Shown: in pieces, positions 32,434 to 39,897 of the stretch
Position numbering within the stretch: the stretch's first letter is position 1
Layout of the letters: every line of letters starts with the position of its first letter
Assembly: GCA_001443385.1 (NCBI GenBank)
Contig: LDXP01000015.1
Coordinates: 1 to 42,312 of the forward strand
Source: Candidatus Rokubacteria bacterium CSP1-6
GTDB taxonomy: Bacteria > Methylomirabilota > Methylomirabilia > Rokubacteriales > CSP1-6
DNA: 42,312 bases
Reading direction: 5' to 3'
Program-made: the position numbers and the translations under genes
The notes under the pieces: model-generated
What the model was told of the DNA's origin: nothing
Database searches by the model: none
What the model saw: the letters and a program-made list of their open reading frames with translations, nothing else

Positions 32434-33507
32434 ATGCGTCTCGGATACTTCGCCATGCCGCTGCACCCGCCCGGGGCCGATCCCGCCCGGACGATGGAGG
32501 AGGACCTCGAGCAGCTTGTCACGCTCGAGCGCCTCGGGTTCGAGGAGGCCTGGATCGGGGAGCACTTCACGGCCGAGTGGGAGAACATCCCCTGCCCGGA
32601 CCTCTTCATCGCCAGGGCCCTCGGCGCCACGCGGACGATGAAGCTCGGCACCGGCGTCTCGTGCTTGCCGAACCACAACCCGCTGATGCTCGCCCAGCGG
32701 ATCGCCCAGCTCGACCAGCTGGCGCGGGGTCGTTTCTACTGGGGGGTCGGCTCCGGGGGCTTTCCGGGCGACTTCGAGCTCTTCGGCATCAACCCGCAGA
32801 CCGGCGAGCAGCGAGAGATCACGCGGGCCGCGCTGGACCTAATCTTGGATATCTGGAACAACCCGAAGCCGGGCCTCTACGAATCCAAATACTGGCGCTT
32901 CCGCATCCCCGAGCCCCAGAAGGAAATCGGGCTCCGGCTCCACCTGCGGCCGTACCAGCGCCCCCACCCGCCGATCGCCGTCGCGGGGGTGACCCCGAAG
33001 TCGGAGACGCTGGCGCTCGCGGGCGAGCGCGGCTACATCCCGATGAGCATCAACTTCGTGCCCGCGCGGATCCTTGCGACCCACTGGGACGCGGTTGAGG
33101 CGGGAGCCCGGCGGACGGGACGGCGGGCCGACCGGGCCGTCTGGCGGATCGCGCGCGACGTGTACGTGGCGGAGACGACGGAGCAGGCGCGGCGCGACGT
33201 GCTGGCGGGGACCCTGGCAAGGGACTGGAGGGAATATTTCCTCCCGCTCCTCCGGAAGATCAAGATGCTCGACCTCGTGAAGGTGGACTCCGCGATGCCC
33301 GACTCGGCAGTCTCGCTCGAGTACCTGCTCGACCACGTCTGGATCGTGGGCGATCCCGATACCGTGGCGGAGAAGCTCGACAGGCTCGGGCGCGACGTGG
33401 GAGGCTTCGGCATGCTCCTCGTCATCGCCCACGAGTGGGAACCCCGGGAGGCGTGGGTGCGCTCGATGACGCTCCTCACGGAACGGGTCCTGCCGCGAAC
33501 CCCGTGA
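32434..33507 (+). CDS. LLM-class flavin-dependent oxidoreductase, long form
   Basis: A 357-residue TIM-barrel flavin enzyme of the bacterial luciferase-like monooxygenase family. Segments: LVTLERLGFEEAWIGEHF, GTGVSCLPNHNPLMLAQRIAQLDQLARGRFYWGVGSGGFP (in parts), then a C-terminal VGDPDTVAEKLDRL. It is similar to monooxygenases that use reduced FMN; the substrate (alkanal, alkanesulfonate or other) is not evident. Its last 32 bases overlap the end of the coiled-coil gene on the opposite strand. A palindrome upstream of the promoter suggests specific regulation. Confidence 0.92.
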   Translation: MRLGYFAMPLHPPGADPARTMEEDLEQLVTLERLGFEEAWIGEHFTAEWENIPCPDLFIARALGATRTMKLGTGVSCLPNHNPLMLAQRIAQLDQLARGRFYWGVGSGGFPGDFELFGINPQTGEQREITRAALDLILDIWNNPKPGLYESKYWRFRIPEPQKEIGLRLHLRPYQRPHPPIAVAGVTPKSETLALAGERGYIPMSINFVPARILATHWDAVEAGARRTGRRADRAVWRIARDVYVAETTEQARRDVLAGTLARDWREYFLPLLRKIKMLDLVKVDSAMPDSAVSLEYLLDHVWIVGDPDTVAEKLDRLGRDVGGFGMLLVIAHEWEPREAWVRSMTLLTERVLPRTP

Positions 33508-33943
33508 GCCGCCCGAGCTCCCGCTGGGCCTGCTCGAGGCGGGACTGCGCTTCAGCCAGGAGCCGCTGCCAGCGGGCGAGCTGCTCCTCCGTGTTCTTGA
33601 CCTGCCGCTGCCACTGCGCTACCGCCCGCTCTTCCCGCCGGATTGCGTATTGTAGTTCGACGGCGTGGCGCTGCAGCTCTTCGTAACTCCGCCGGGCCGC
33701 GTGGAGGCGCTCCCGGACCTCCCGAACCACCCGCCACTGCTCGGCCTTCTGCCGCGCCATCTCCTCGCGCTTGGCCGCTTTCTCGACGCCGCGCCTGACC
33801 GCCGCGCACAGCTGCTCCTCCTGCCAATCGAGGAGGGCCAGCCCGTGCCGAGCTTCCGCTTCCTCCCGCTCGACGGCCGCCACGGCCTGGCGGGCTTGCT
33901 CGAAGGGGCTTGCCGCGGGCTCAGCCTGGATCGTCGCTTCCAC
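33476..33943 (-). CDS. Coiled-coil protein, 155 residues
   Basis: Starts at GTG 33943. Nearly the whole length is predicted helix rich in Glu, Arg, Gln and Ala, with heptad spacing (EQARQAVAAVEREEAEARHG, then RERLHAARRSYEELQRHAVE). No signal peptide, no membrane segment. It follows the 33961-34314 gene by 17 bases and is probably co-transcribed. No family can be named with confidence. It overlaps the oxidoreductase gene at its 3' end by 32 bases. A structural or scaffold role is inferred from composition only. Confidence 0.75.
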   Translation of the reverse strand: MEATIQAEPAASPFEQARQAVAAVEREEAEARHGLALLDWQEEQLCAAVRRGVEKAAKREEMARQKAEQWRVVREVRERLHAARRSYEELQRHAVELQYAIRREERAVAQWQRQVKNTEEQLARWQRLLAEAQSRLEQAQRELGRLTGFAAGPVP

Positions 33944-33960
33944 CGCGGGCGGCCCGCCCG

Positions 33961-34314
33961 TCAGGCCGCCTGGGTACGGAGCCGCGTGATCGCCTCGTTC
34001 ATGACCCGCGTCAGCGCGTCGGCGATCTCTTCCCGTTCCCGCAGGTGCCGCTCGGTTCCGGCCCGGAGCTGCTTCACCTCTTCCCGGAGCTGCTCGCTCT
34101 CGTGCTCGCTCCCCTCCAGCCGATTGCGGAGCTTCTCGTTTTCATAGACCAGCCCGCGGAGCTGCTCGTTCTCGCGCTCCGCAGACTCCACCGCCCCCTG
34201 GAGCCGGTCGTAGTCCTGGAGGACTCTCGACACGGCTCCGAGGTAGTGGTTCTGCCCGTCCTCGATCCACCGGCTGACCTGCTCGCGGACCCCCTGAGAC
34301 TCTCCGACGATCAT
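33961..34314 (-). CDS. Coiled-coil protein, 117 residues
   Basis: ATG at 34314 has GGGAGGG upstream. The first 40 residues form a less charged helical part (QVSRWIEDGQNHYLGAVSRV), followed by a coiled coil from about 45 to 105 with strong Glu/Leu/Arg heptads. No signal peptide or membrane segment. It is the first gene of a two-gene operon with the 155-residue coiled-coil protein; the pair may form a heteromer. Confidence 0.78.
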   Translation of the reverse strand: MIVGESQGVREQVSRWIEDGQNHYLGAVSRVLQDYDRLQGAVESAERENEQLRGLVYENEKLRNRLEGSEHESEQLREEVKQLRAGTERHLREREEIADALTRVMNEAITRLRTQAA

Positions 34315-34435
34315 TACGGCCCTCCCTTTGCCAGACGCGGTTCACTCCACGATGTGGTGGCCCGCCTTTCATCTACCGCAAGATCTTGGGCCTCGTCAAG
34401 AGAGAAATATTAGGGGTACGCTACCGGCGAGCATC

Positions 34436-35395
34436 ATGGACCGGCTCGGCGCCTATCTGATTCCGGGAGCGGACCTCCGCCTGGCGGTGGAGCTGGCCCG
34501 CGAGGCCGAGGCGCGGGGCTACGAGAGTCTCTGGGTGACCCACGGCGCCGGGCGCGATTCCTTCCTCGTCCTCTCCGCCTATGCCCACGCCACGCGGACG
34601 ATCGGGCTCGGCACCGGCGTCGTCCCCATCTACCCGCGGCATCCGGTGGCGCTCGCCCAGGAGGCGTTGACCCTGGCCGAGCTCTCCGGCGGCCGCTTCC
34701 GCCTGGGCATCGGGGTGAGCCACCGCCCGTCGATGACGGACGGGCTGGGGATGGAGATGGGTAACGCGATCTCGGCCATGAGCGAATACGTGGCGGTCCT
34801 CCGGAGGGCCCTCTCGGGGCAGGTGGAGCACGCCGGGGCCCGCTACCGGGTCCAGTGGAAGAGCGCGCTGCCGAGGCTCCCGAAGCCGCCGCCCGTCCTC
34901 CTGGCCGGCCTCTCGGCGAAGATGCTCGAGCTGGCCGGAGAGATCGCCGACGGCGTGGTCCTCTGGCTCTGCGCGCCGGCCTACATCCAGAAGATCGCGC
35001 TCCCCGCCATCGCGCGCGGCCGCGCCAGGGCGGGGAAGTCCCTCGACGGGTTCGAAGTGGTGGCGGCCGTCCCTCTCGCGCTCACCGACGATCCGAAGGC
35101 GGCGACCGCCCTGTTCAAGGAGGAGCTGGTGCGCTACCTGATGCTCCCCTTCTACCGCGCCATGCTCGCCGCCAGCGGCTTCGGCGAGGAGCTGGCGGCC
35201 TTCGACCGCGACCGGAGCGGCCGTTCAGTTCCGGACCGGCTGGCCCAGGCCCTTGGCGGGATCGGCGGCCGAGCTGCGCTCCGCGATTATGTCGCCTCCT
35301 ACCGCCGTGCCGGCGTCACGCTCCCCGCGGTGCGCCCCATCGCCTTCCCCGACGCGCCCCACTACCGTCCCACCCTCGAAGCCCTGGCCTCCTGA
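34436..35395 (+). CDS. LLM-class flavin-dependent oxidoreductase, short form
   Basis: A 319-residue luciferase-like enzyme. Segments: ELAREAEARGYESLWVTHG, RTIGLGTGVVPIYPRHPVALAQEALTLAELSGGRFRLGIGVSH (in parts), PVLLAGLSAKMLELAGEIADG. It resembles F420- or FMN-dependent members of the family rather than the longer paralogue at 32434. The start ATG 34436 is chosen because family similarity begins at once; there is no clear ribosome binding site. The two coiled-coil genes separate it from the first oxidoreductase. Confidence 0.9.
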   Translation: MDRLGAYLIPGADLRLAVELAREAEARGYESLWVTHGAGRDSFLVLSAYAHATRTIGLGTGVVPIYPRHPVALAQEALTLAELSGGRFRLGIGVSHRPSMTDGLGMEMGNAISAMSEYVAVLRRALSGQVEHAGARYRVQWKSALPRLPKPPPVLLAGLSAKMLELAGEIADGVVLWLCAPAYIQKIALPAIARGRARAGKSLDGFEVVAAVPLALTDDPKAATALFKEELVRYLMLPFYRAMLAASGFGEELAAFDRDRSGRSVPDRLAQALGGIGGRAALRDYVASYRRAGVTLPAVRPIAFPDAPHYRPTLEALAS

Positions 35396-35416
35396 TCTCC
35401 CCGCGCGCCGATTTAG

Positions 35417-36220
35417 TCAAGTAGAAGCGCGGGGGCGCCGGGCGACGATCGAGGCCAGATCCTCCGCCTCCCGCCCCCGGAGGATCTCGAAGCCGTCGAA
35501 GGCGGCCTTCAACTCCCCGGGATGGAGCCGGTTGGCCGGGCGCTTTGGGCCTTCAGCCCCTTGCGGCTTGCCGACGAAGGTCTCGAAGACAATGAGCCCG
35601 CTCGGCGAGACGGCCGCGCGGATCCACGGAAAGAGATCGCGGTTCAGGTAGCGGAAGACGCAGACGAGATCCCAGGAGCCGTCCGGCCGCTCCCGAGGGC
35701 GCCTCAGATCCGCTACGCGTGTCGCCAGGACCGCTCCCACACGCCGGGCGAGACGCTCGGCGCGCTCGAGGGCGTCGGGCAGCCGATCCACGGCCGTCAC
35801 TTCGAAACCCCGGAGGGCGAGCCACACGGCGTTCCGCCCCGTCCCTGCCGCGAGATCCAGCGCCCGTCCCGACCGCGGGAGAAGGTCCTCCACTTCGGCG
35901 AGCCAGGGGGAAGGCCACACGGTCGGCCGCTCGGGCCCCGACTCCGCCGGCACGGGCCACGCCGCGGGGTCCGAGGACAGGAGCCTGACCGCCTTTCGCC
36001 CCTGAGCGCGAAGCGCCACTCCCGCCGCGAGCGCGCGCGCGGGATCGTCGGCCAGGAGGAAGACGGGCTGGTCCCGGGGCGGGAGGGCGAAGGGCCAGTC
36101 GGCGATCTCCCCCGGCTCGAACCGCCAGGCGCCCGCCGGGTGGAGGCGCTCGAAGGCCTCACGCGAGCGCAGGTCGATGATGCAAGGGAAGCCGCGGAAC
36201 AATTTGTCCCGGGATGCCAT
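35417..36220 (-). CDS. Rhodanese-like/SAM-dependent methyltransferase fusion
   Basis: A 267-residue protein. Residues 10-95 look like a rhodanese domain (CIIDLRSREAFERLHPAGA, QPVFLLADDP), but the loop that normally holds the catalytic Cys reads ADDPARA, so sulfurtransferase activity is unlikely. Residues 110-265 are a class I methyltransferase with motif I LDLAAGTGRNAVWLA (121-135) and Asp145 at the end of strand 2, similar to the TehB type. ATG 36220 is preferred over an upstream TTG at 36280. It diverges from the PilZ gene. The substrate is unknown. Confidence 0.85.
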   Translation of the reverse strand: MASRDKLFRGFPCIIDLRSREAFERLHPAGAWRFEPGEIADWPFALPPRDQPVFLLADDPARALAAGVALRAQGRKAVRLLSSDPAAWPVPAESGPERPTVWPSPWLAEVEDLLPRSGRALDLAAGTGRNAVWLALRGFEVTAVDRLPDALERAERLARRVGAVLATRVADLRRPRERPDGSWDLVCVFRYLNRDLFPWIRAAVSPSGLIVFETFVGKPQGAEGPKRPANRLHPGELKAAFDGFEILRGREAEDLASIVARRPRAST

Positions 36221-36302
36221 CTTGACGTCAGCGGTCCCTTTACCGGCGCCCCGTTGCCATCCTAAGTGATTGAATTTCAAGGGGTCTCAAATGACGGGGG
36301 CT

Positions 36303-36318
36303 CGGCATTTTCTTTGCT
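36303..36318 (+). promoter_or_regulatory. Sigma-54 (-24/-12) promoter of the PilZ gene
   Basis: CGGCAT-N5-TTGCT, with GG at 36304-36305 and GC at 36316-36317, exactly 12 bases apart as in the sigma-54 consensus TGGCAC-N5-TTGC. Predicted transcription start is near 36329, followed by GGGAGGAG before the ATG at 36346. Confidence 0.6.
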
Positions 36319-36345
36319 CTATCTCTCGCACGGGAGGAGATCAGC

Positions 36346-36897
36346 ATGGTGAAGGAAAGGCGACGCTACCCTCGGGCCGGTATCGAATTCAACATAACCG
36401 TGGAGACCCCCGGCGGTCCGTGGCAAGGCAGGACACTGAACCTCAGCCCGGTCGGGATCAAGATCGCGCCGCTGAGGCATCCGTTGCTCATCCCGGTCGG
36501 GACCGGCGTTCAGGTCCGGTTTCCCACGCATGACCGGGACCATCCGTTTTCCCTTCAAGCCACCGTTCACCGCACCGATCCCGACGGCATCGCCTTCAGT
36601 TTCGACAACGTGGGGGCGCAAGAATTCAAGCGTCTCAAGAACCTCGTCGATTCTAACCTGCAGCAGGAGTGGCAGGAGCTGCTTCAGCAGATAGAAGCAC
36701 AATCGCCGGCCGCCACCGTTCGCAGTCTAGGCGACGACCGCTCCGAGCTGGACCGCTGGCAGGCCCTGCTGGATCGGCTCGGTTTCGACAGCCTCCAGCT
36801 GCCGAGCGACGGCGTCCTGTCGGGTCAGTGGCGAGACTTTCTCAAACGGCTCGAGGCGCAAGCAGGCGAGAAAGCGACGAAGCAGCCGCCGCGCTGA
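36346..36897 (+). CDS. PilZ domain c-di-GMP-binding protein
   Basis: A 183-residue cytoplasmic protein. The N-terminal RRRYPR (5-10) and NLSPVGIKI (32-40) are the two halves of the PilZ c-di-GMP site (RxxxR and D/NxSxxG). The PilZ barrel ends around residue 100; the remainder is helical and unrecognised (QQEWQELLQQIEAQ, then a second helix pair). It may relay c-di-GMP made by the cyclase at 29667-30848 or others to a partner. Strong GGGAGGAG ribosome binding site. A sigma-54 promoter lies upstream. Confidence 0.9.
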   Translation: MVKERRRYPRAGIEFNITVETPGGPWQGRTLNLSPVGIKIAPLRHPLLIPVGTGVQVRFPTHDRDHPFSLQATVHRTDPDGIAFSFDNVGAQEFKRLKNLVDSNLQQEWQELLQQIEAQSPAATVRSLGDDRSELDRWQALLDRLGFDSLQLPSDGVLSGQWRDFLKRLEAQAGEKATKQPPR

Positions 36898-36902
36898 AGC
36901 GA

Positions 36903-37268
36903 TCAGGAAGTAGCGGGGAGCCCGGAGCGGCGGATCGGGCGGCGGTCAGGCCCGGTTCCCCAGGAAGTGAGGGCTTCCTGGCGCGTGGCGTACACGGCAA
37001 GGACCTTGTCCAACCCAGTCATCTCGAAGATTCGGAGCACGTACCCGTAGAGCCCGCAGAGCCTGAGATCGCCCCCGGCCTCGCGGGCTCGTTTCAGGGC
37101 CTTCAGCATTTCGCCCAGCCCCGAGCTGTCCACGTACGTGAGGCCTCCGAGGTCCAGGACGAGTCGGGTTTCCCCCGCATCGAGGTGCTCCTGGAGCACC
37201 CGACTCATGCGGACGGCGGAGGCCAGGTCGAGCTCCTTGTCGGGGATCACCACCCTGATCGGACTCAT
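36903..37268 (-). CDS. STAS domain anti-sigma factor antagonist
   Basis: A 121-residue protein of the SpoIIAA/RsbV type. The conserved motif LTYVDSSGLGEML includes Ser48/Ser49, the site phosphorylated by partner kinases in known systems, followed by the LRLCGLYGYVLRIFEMTGLD segment (in parts) typical of the fold. No anti-sigma kinase or sigma factor gene is in the window. ATG 37268 is preferred; ATG 37304 would add a poorly conserved extension. It converges with the PilZ gene, with five bases between the stops. Confidence 0.88.
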   Translation of the reverse strand: MSPIRVVIPDKELDLASAVRMSRVLQEHLDAGETRLVLDLGGLTYVDSSGLGEMLKALKRAREAGGDLRLCGLYGYVLRIFEMTGLDKVLAVYATRQEALTSWGTGPDRRPIRRSGLPATS

Positions 37269-37421
37269 CGGCCTGGGAAACTTGCAGGGTTCGTGCCGAT
37301 ACATCGCGGAGCGGCGGCGATCCAGAACATGGTGAATCTACTATGGGTCACGCGATCCCTGGCGGATCATGTCCGCCCCTGGCGGGCTGGATCGGCCCGG
37401 CCCGGTGACGAAAATTGGATG

Positions 37422-37427
37422 TAGAAT
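37422..37427 (+). promoter_or_regulatory. -10 element of yqeY
   Basis: TAGAAT, with seven bases to the ATG at 37435. No convincing -35. The spacing matches the other leaderless-type starts here. Confidence 0.35.
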
Positions 37428-37434
37428 GAGGGAT

Positions 37435-37893
37435 ATGACACTCGAGCAGGAGCTCGACGAGCGGCTGAAGCAGGCCCTCAAAGCGAAGGACACCCGGACC
37501 GCCGACGTCCTGCGCATGCTCAAGACCAGACTCTCAGAGCGGCGCACCGCGAAAGGCTTCTCGGGTCAGGTGGATGACGCGCTCGTCCTCGACGTCATCG
37601 GCGCCTACCGGAAGCAGCTGCAGAAAGCCGTGGTCGAATTCGAAAAGGTGGGGGAACGCGGGGCCGCGCAGGTCGCTCAGCTGCGCTTCGAGATCGAGTT
37701 CTGCGACCGCTACCTCCCGAAGGGCCTCGACGAGACCGCCTTGCGCGCGCTGGTCCGGGAGCGTCTCGGCGCCCTTGGGATCACCGACGCGAAACAGGTG
37801 GGGCGCCTCGTGGGCGACGTCATGAAGACGCACAAGGGGCAGGTCGAGCCCGCCGACGTCAAGCGCATCGCCGAGGAGCTTCTCAAGGGTTAA
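37435..37893 (+). CDS. GatB/YqeY domain protein
   Basis: A 152-residue cytoplasmic protein of the YqeY family, related to the tail domain of the GatB amidotransferase subunit. Typical: LDERLKQALKAKDTRTADVLRMLK near the N-terminus, a central LRFEIEFCDRYLPKGLDE, and a C-terminal VMKTHKGQVEPADVKRIAEELL. Its own function is not settled; tRNA binding or editing has been suggested for the family. ATG 37435 gives the usual length; ATG 37426 is possible. Its stop overlaps the end of the convergent gene by four bases. Confidence 0.92.
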   Translation: MTLEQELDERLKQALKAKDTRTADVLRMLKTRLSERRTAKGFSGQVDDALVLDVIGAYRKQLQKAVVEFEKVGERGAAQVAQLRFEIEFCDRYLPKGLDETALRALVRERLGALGITDAKQVGRLVGDVMKTHKGQVEPADVKRIAEELLKG

Positions 37894-38915
37894 AGAATGG
37901 CCGCGTGGACCACCTGGCCCTCGGCCACGAGTGCCGACCCGCGGAGTGCTTCCACCCTGAAGTCGAAGAGCTGGCCCACGCCGGCGTTCCGCCGGAGCGA
38001 CCCATCCACCTTGGCGGCTCGGCCCAGGAGATCCGTCACCCGCGATCGCAGCCGCGGCTCGTTCGCCTTGCCCGGCGACGGCAGGCCGTACGTGTCGATC
38101 GCGTGGGCGCGCAGGAGCTTCGGCCACTCGCGCGCGAAGAGGCCGGGGTCCTGGAAGAGATCGAGGCCCGAGAGCTTTTCCCCGACGAACACGGCCGCCC
38201 CGACCGCCGCAGGCGCCGGGGCCGGGATCGAGTGCTCGACCTCCTGCTGGTGCGCTCTCACCTCGGGCTTGTCGTAGATCGCCTGGTAATTGTCGGTGGG
38301 CGACGCGGCGCCCGCGCGGCCCGCGTACTTCTTCACCTCCGCCCAGACCTGCCGCTGGTCGGCCTTCTCCATCACCTTCTCCCGGAGGCCCCGCGCGGCC
38401 ATCACATCCTGGCCCGAGAAGGATGAGCTCGCCCCCGACCAGCGCCCCTGCTCCACGCAATAGACCCCGAGGCTCCGCGGCCCGCTGAGCGGCGGCAGCA
38501 GGATGTCCTCGGTGACGATCCGGTTTTGCTTGCCGCCGACGAGGATCTCGCCGGCCAGGAGCAGGACGTGCGTCTTCCCGCGATTGTCCACGATCAGGTC
38601 GGGCACCGCTGCCCGCTCGCGCTCGGTGATCACGAGATCGCCGCGGGAGCGCGCCTCCTCCAGGGTCGAGATCGGCAGGGAAGGGGCCGGTATCCCTCCG
38701 TGGAGCCAGAAGACCAGCAAGGCCCCGTGGGCCCGCGCGTCCCCAACGCGGACGCCCCCCAGGAACTTCCTGAACTCAGGGCTCGCGCCCGCGCCCGCAG
38801 AATCCGTGGGGTCGCTCCTGAGGATCCGGCCCCGCTGGGCTGCGGCCTTTATCGGATGGACGATCGCCACCCCCAGGCCCACTCCAAGCACCTTCATAAA
38901 CTCGCGCTTGTCCAT
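37890..38915 (-). CDS. Exported protein with DUF6569 (ARPP-1) type domain
   Basis: A 341-residue protein with GGGAGG upstream of ATG 38915. Residues 1-27 form a signal peptide (AAA before the mature part). The domain has LLLAGEILVGGKQNRIVTED and YCVEQGRW in order, which fit my memory of the DUF6569/ARPP-1 family, whose members are associated with ADP-ribosylglycohydrolase and phosphatase genes. No catalytic role is established. Neighbours do not include the associated enzymes. Convergent with yqeY. Confidence 0.8.
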   Translation of the reverse strand: MDKREFMKVLGVGLGVAIVHPIKAAAQRGRILRSDPTDSAGAGASPEFRKFLGGVRVGDARAHGALLVFWLHGGIPAPSLPISTLEEARSRGDLVITERERAAVPDLIVDNRGKTHVLLLAGEILVGGKQNRIVTEDILLPPLSGPRSLGVYCVEQGRWSGASSSFSGQDVMAARGLREKVMEKADQRQVWAEVKKYAGRAGAASPTDNYQAIYDKPEVRAHQQEVEHSIPAPAPAAVGAAVFVGEKLSGLDLFQDPGLFAREWPKLLRAHAIDTYGLPSPGKANEPRLRSRVTDLLGRAAKVDGSLRRNAGVGQLFDFRVEALRGSALVAEGQVVHAAIL

Positions 38916-38979
38916 GACCCTTTCCTCCCGGCGATGGGTTCGAATCACCCGGTTAGACGGGCCACCCGGCGGAAAGTTC

Positions 38980-38996
38980 CTGACAACCTGTGTCAG
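38980..38996. promoter_or_regulatory. Inverted repeat, possible enhancer site of the sigma-54 promoter
   Basis: CTGACA (38980-38985) and TGTCAG (38991-38996), spacer ACCTG. It lies about 110 bp before the predicted transcription start of the glycine-zipper gene, the usual distance for a site bound by a sigma-54 activator. It could equally serve the divergent exported-protein gene. Confidence 0.45.
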
Positions 38997-39070
38997 TTCG
39001 AGTCCCCAATTACGTTCGGAAGGCCCGGGCCTGATGGCGTAGTTCCCTGATAAATCGAGAGGTTCCGCCC

Positions 39071-39086
39071 TGGCATTTCCCTTGCT
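39071..39086 (+). promoter_or_regulatory. Sigma-54 (-24/-12) promoter of the glycine-zipper gene
   Basis: TGGCAT-N5-TTGCT, with GG at 39072-39073 and GC at 39084-39085, a near-perfect match to TGGCAC-N5-TTGC. Predicted transcription start near 39097, leader about 50 bases, with GGGGGGA before the ATG at 39149. Confidence 0.75.
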
Positions 39087-39148
39087 GCCCATCGTATCTG
39101 GGCCTATGGACCGGCGCGCCTGAGTGCGCCTATGAGGGGGGAATCAAC

Positions 39149-39529
39149 ATGAAGAAATTGGTTGCCTTGGTAGTGGTGATCGGCTTCGCGCTGGCGGTCA
39201 CGGGCTGCGCGACGCCCCAGCCCAGCACCTACGCCTATCCGGCGCAGGGGCAGAGCGCCGAGCGGGTCGCTCGCGACCAGAACGAGTGCCAGGCGTGGGC
39301 CAAGCAGCAGACCGGGTTCGACCCCGGCACCGACACGGCAAAGGGGGCGGGCGTGGGCCTCCTCGTCGGCGCGCTCGGGGGCGCCGCTGCGGGCGCGGCC
39401 ATCGGCGCGGCGGCCGGCGGGATCGGCGGCGCGGGCATCGGCGGCGGTTACGCGTACACGAAGAGCAAGGACGGCTACGACCGGGCCTACGCCGCGTGCA
39501 TGTCCTCGCGCGGGTACACCGTGAAATGA
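39149..39529 (+). CDS. Glycine-zipper lipoprotein
   Basis: A 126-residue lipoprotein, with lipobox VTGC at about residue 20. The mature part has a Cys- and Trp-containing segment (RDQNECQAWAKQQTGFDP), then a long glycine zipper (GVGLLVGALGGAAAGAAIG and onward) that would span a membrane, and ends in YAACMSSRGY. Such proteins are usually envelope-associated, sometimes stress-induced. The next gene overlaps its stop by four bases (ATGA). A sigma-54 promoter lies upstream. A related gene begins at 42148. Confidence 0.88.
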   Translation: MKKLVALVVVIGFALAVTGCATPQPSTYAYPAQGQSAERVARDQNECQAWAKQQTGFDPGTDTAKGAGVGLLVGALGGAAAGAAIGAAAGGIGGAGIGGGYAYTKSKDGYDRAYAACMSSRGYTVK

Positions 39530-39795
39530 GAGAGAAACCTCTGGGCAGGCGGGACGCCCTTTGGCTGCTCTTCAGTGGTTTGCTGGGGGCCTCCCCACTC
39601 CCGGCATGGGGCGCCGAGCCGGCCGCGCCCCTCGACGATCACGCGAAGGCGATCGCCCAGCGGCTCTCGCAGAAAACGGGGGTGTCGGTGGACCAGCTCA
39701 TTGCCGCACACAAGAGCGGCAAGGGGTGGGAAGCGATCGCCAAGGAGAACAACGTCAGGCTGGACCCCATGGGGAGCGAGGCAGGCAGGCCCTAG
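39526..39795 (+). CDS. Small exported protein, 89 residues
   Basis: ATG overlaps the stop of the glycine-zipper gene. Residues 1-29 are a signal peptide with RRDALWLLFSG and an AWG cleavage site. The mature part is helical (DDHAKAIAQRLSQKTGVSVD, then AAHKSGKGWEAIAKENNV), resembling short periplasmic domains with a repeated helix-turn; no family named. It forms a two-gene operon that ends at the intrinsic terminator at 39825. Confidence 0.82.
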   Translation: MREKPLGRRDALWLLFSGLLGASPLPAWGAEPAAPLDDHAKAIAQRLSQKTGVSVDQLIAAHKSGKGWEAIAKENNVRLDPMGSEAGRP

Positions 39796-39824
39796 GGCTC
39801 CGGCCGAGTCACCAAGGGCGCGAG

Positions 39825-39853
39825 ACCCCTCTCTTCCGAGGGGTTTTTCGTTT
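39825..39853 (+). terminator. Rho-independent terminator
   Basis: A 7-bp stem, ACCCCTC (39825-39831) and GAGGGGT (39838-39844), with a 6-base loop, followed by TTTTCGTTT. It closes the glycine-zipper operon. Confidence 0.85.
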
Positions 39854-39897
39854 CTCCCCACCGGGCCGTCAGGTTTATGGTGGAGGAGGGGAGCGCC

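Noticed and set aside
38931-39010. GGTTCGAATC and AGTTCGAGTC, resembling tRNA T-loops
   Set aside because: Neither lies in a 5-bp T-stem, and no acceptor, D-arm or anticodon arm can be folded around them.
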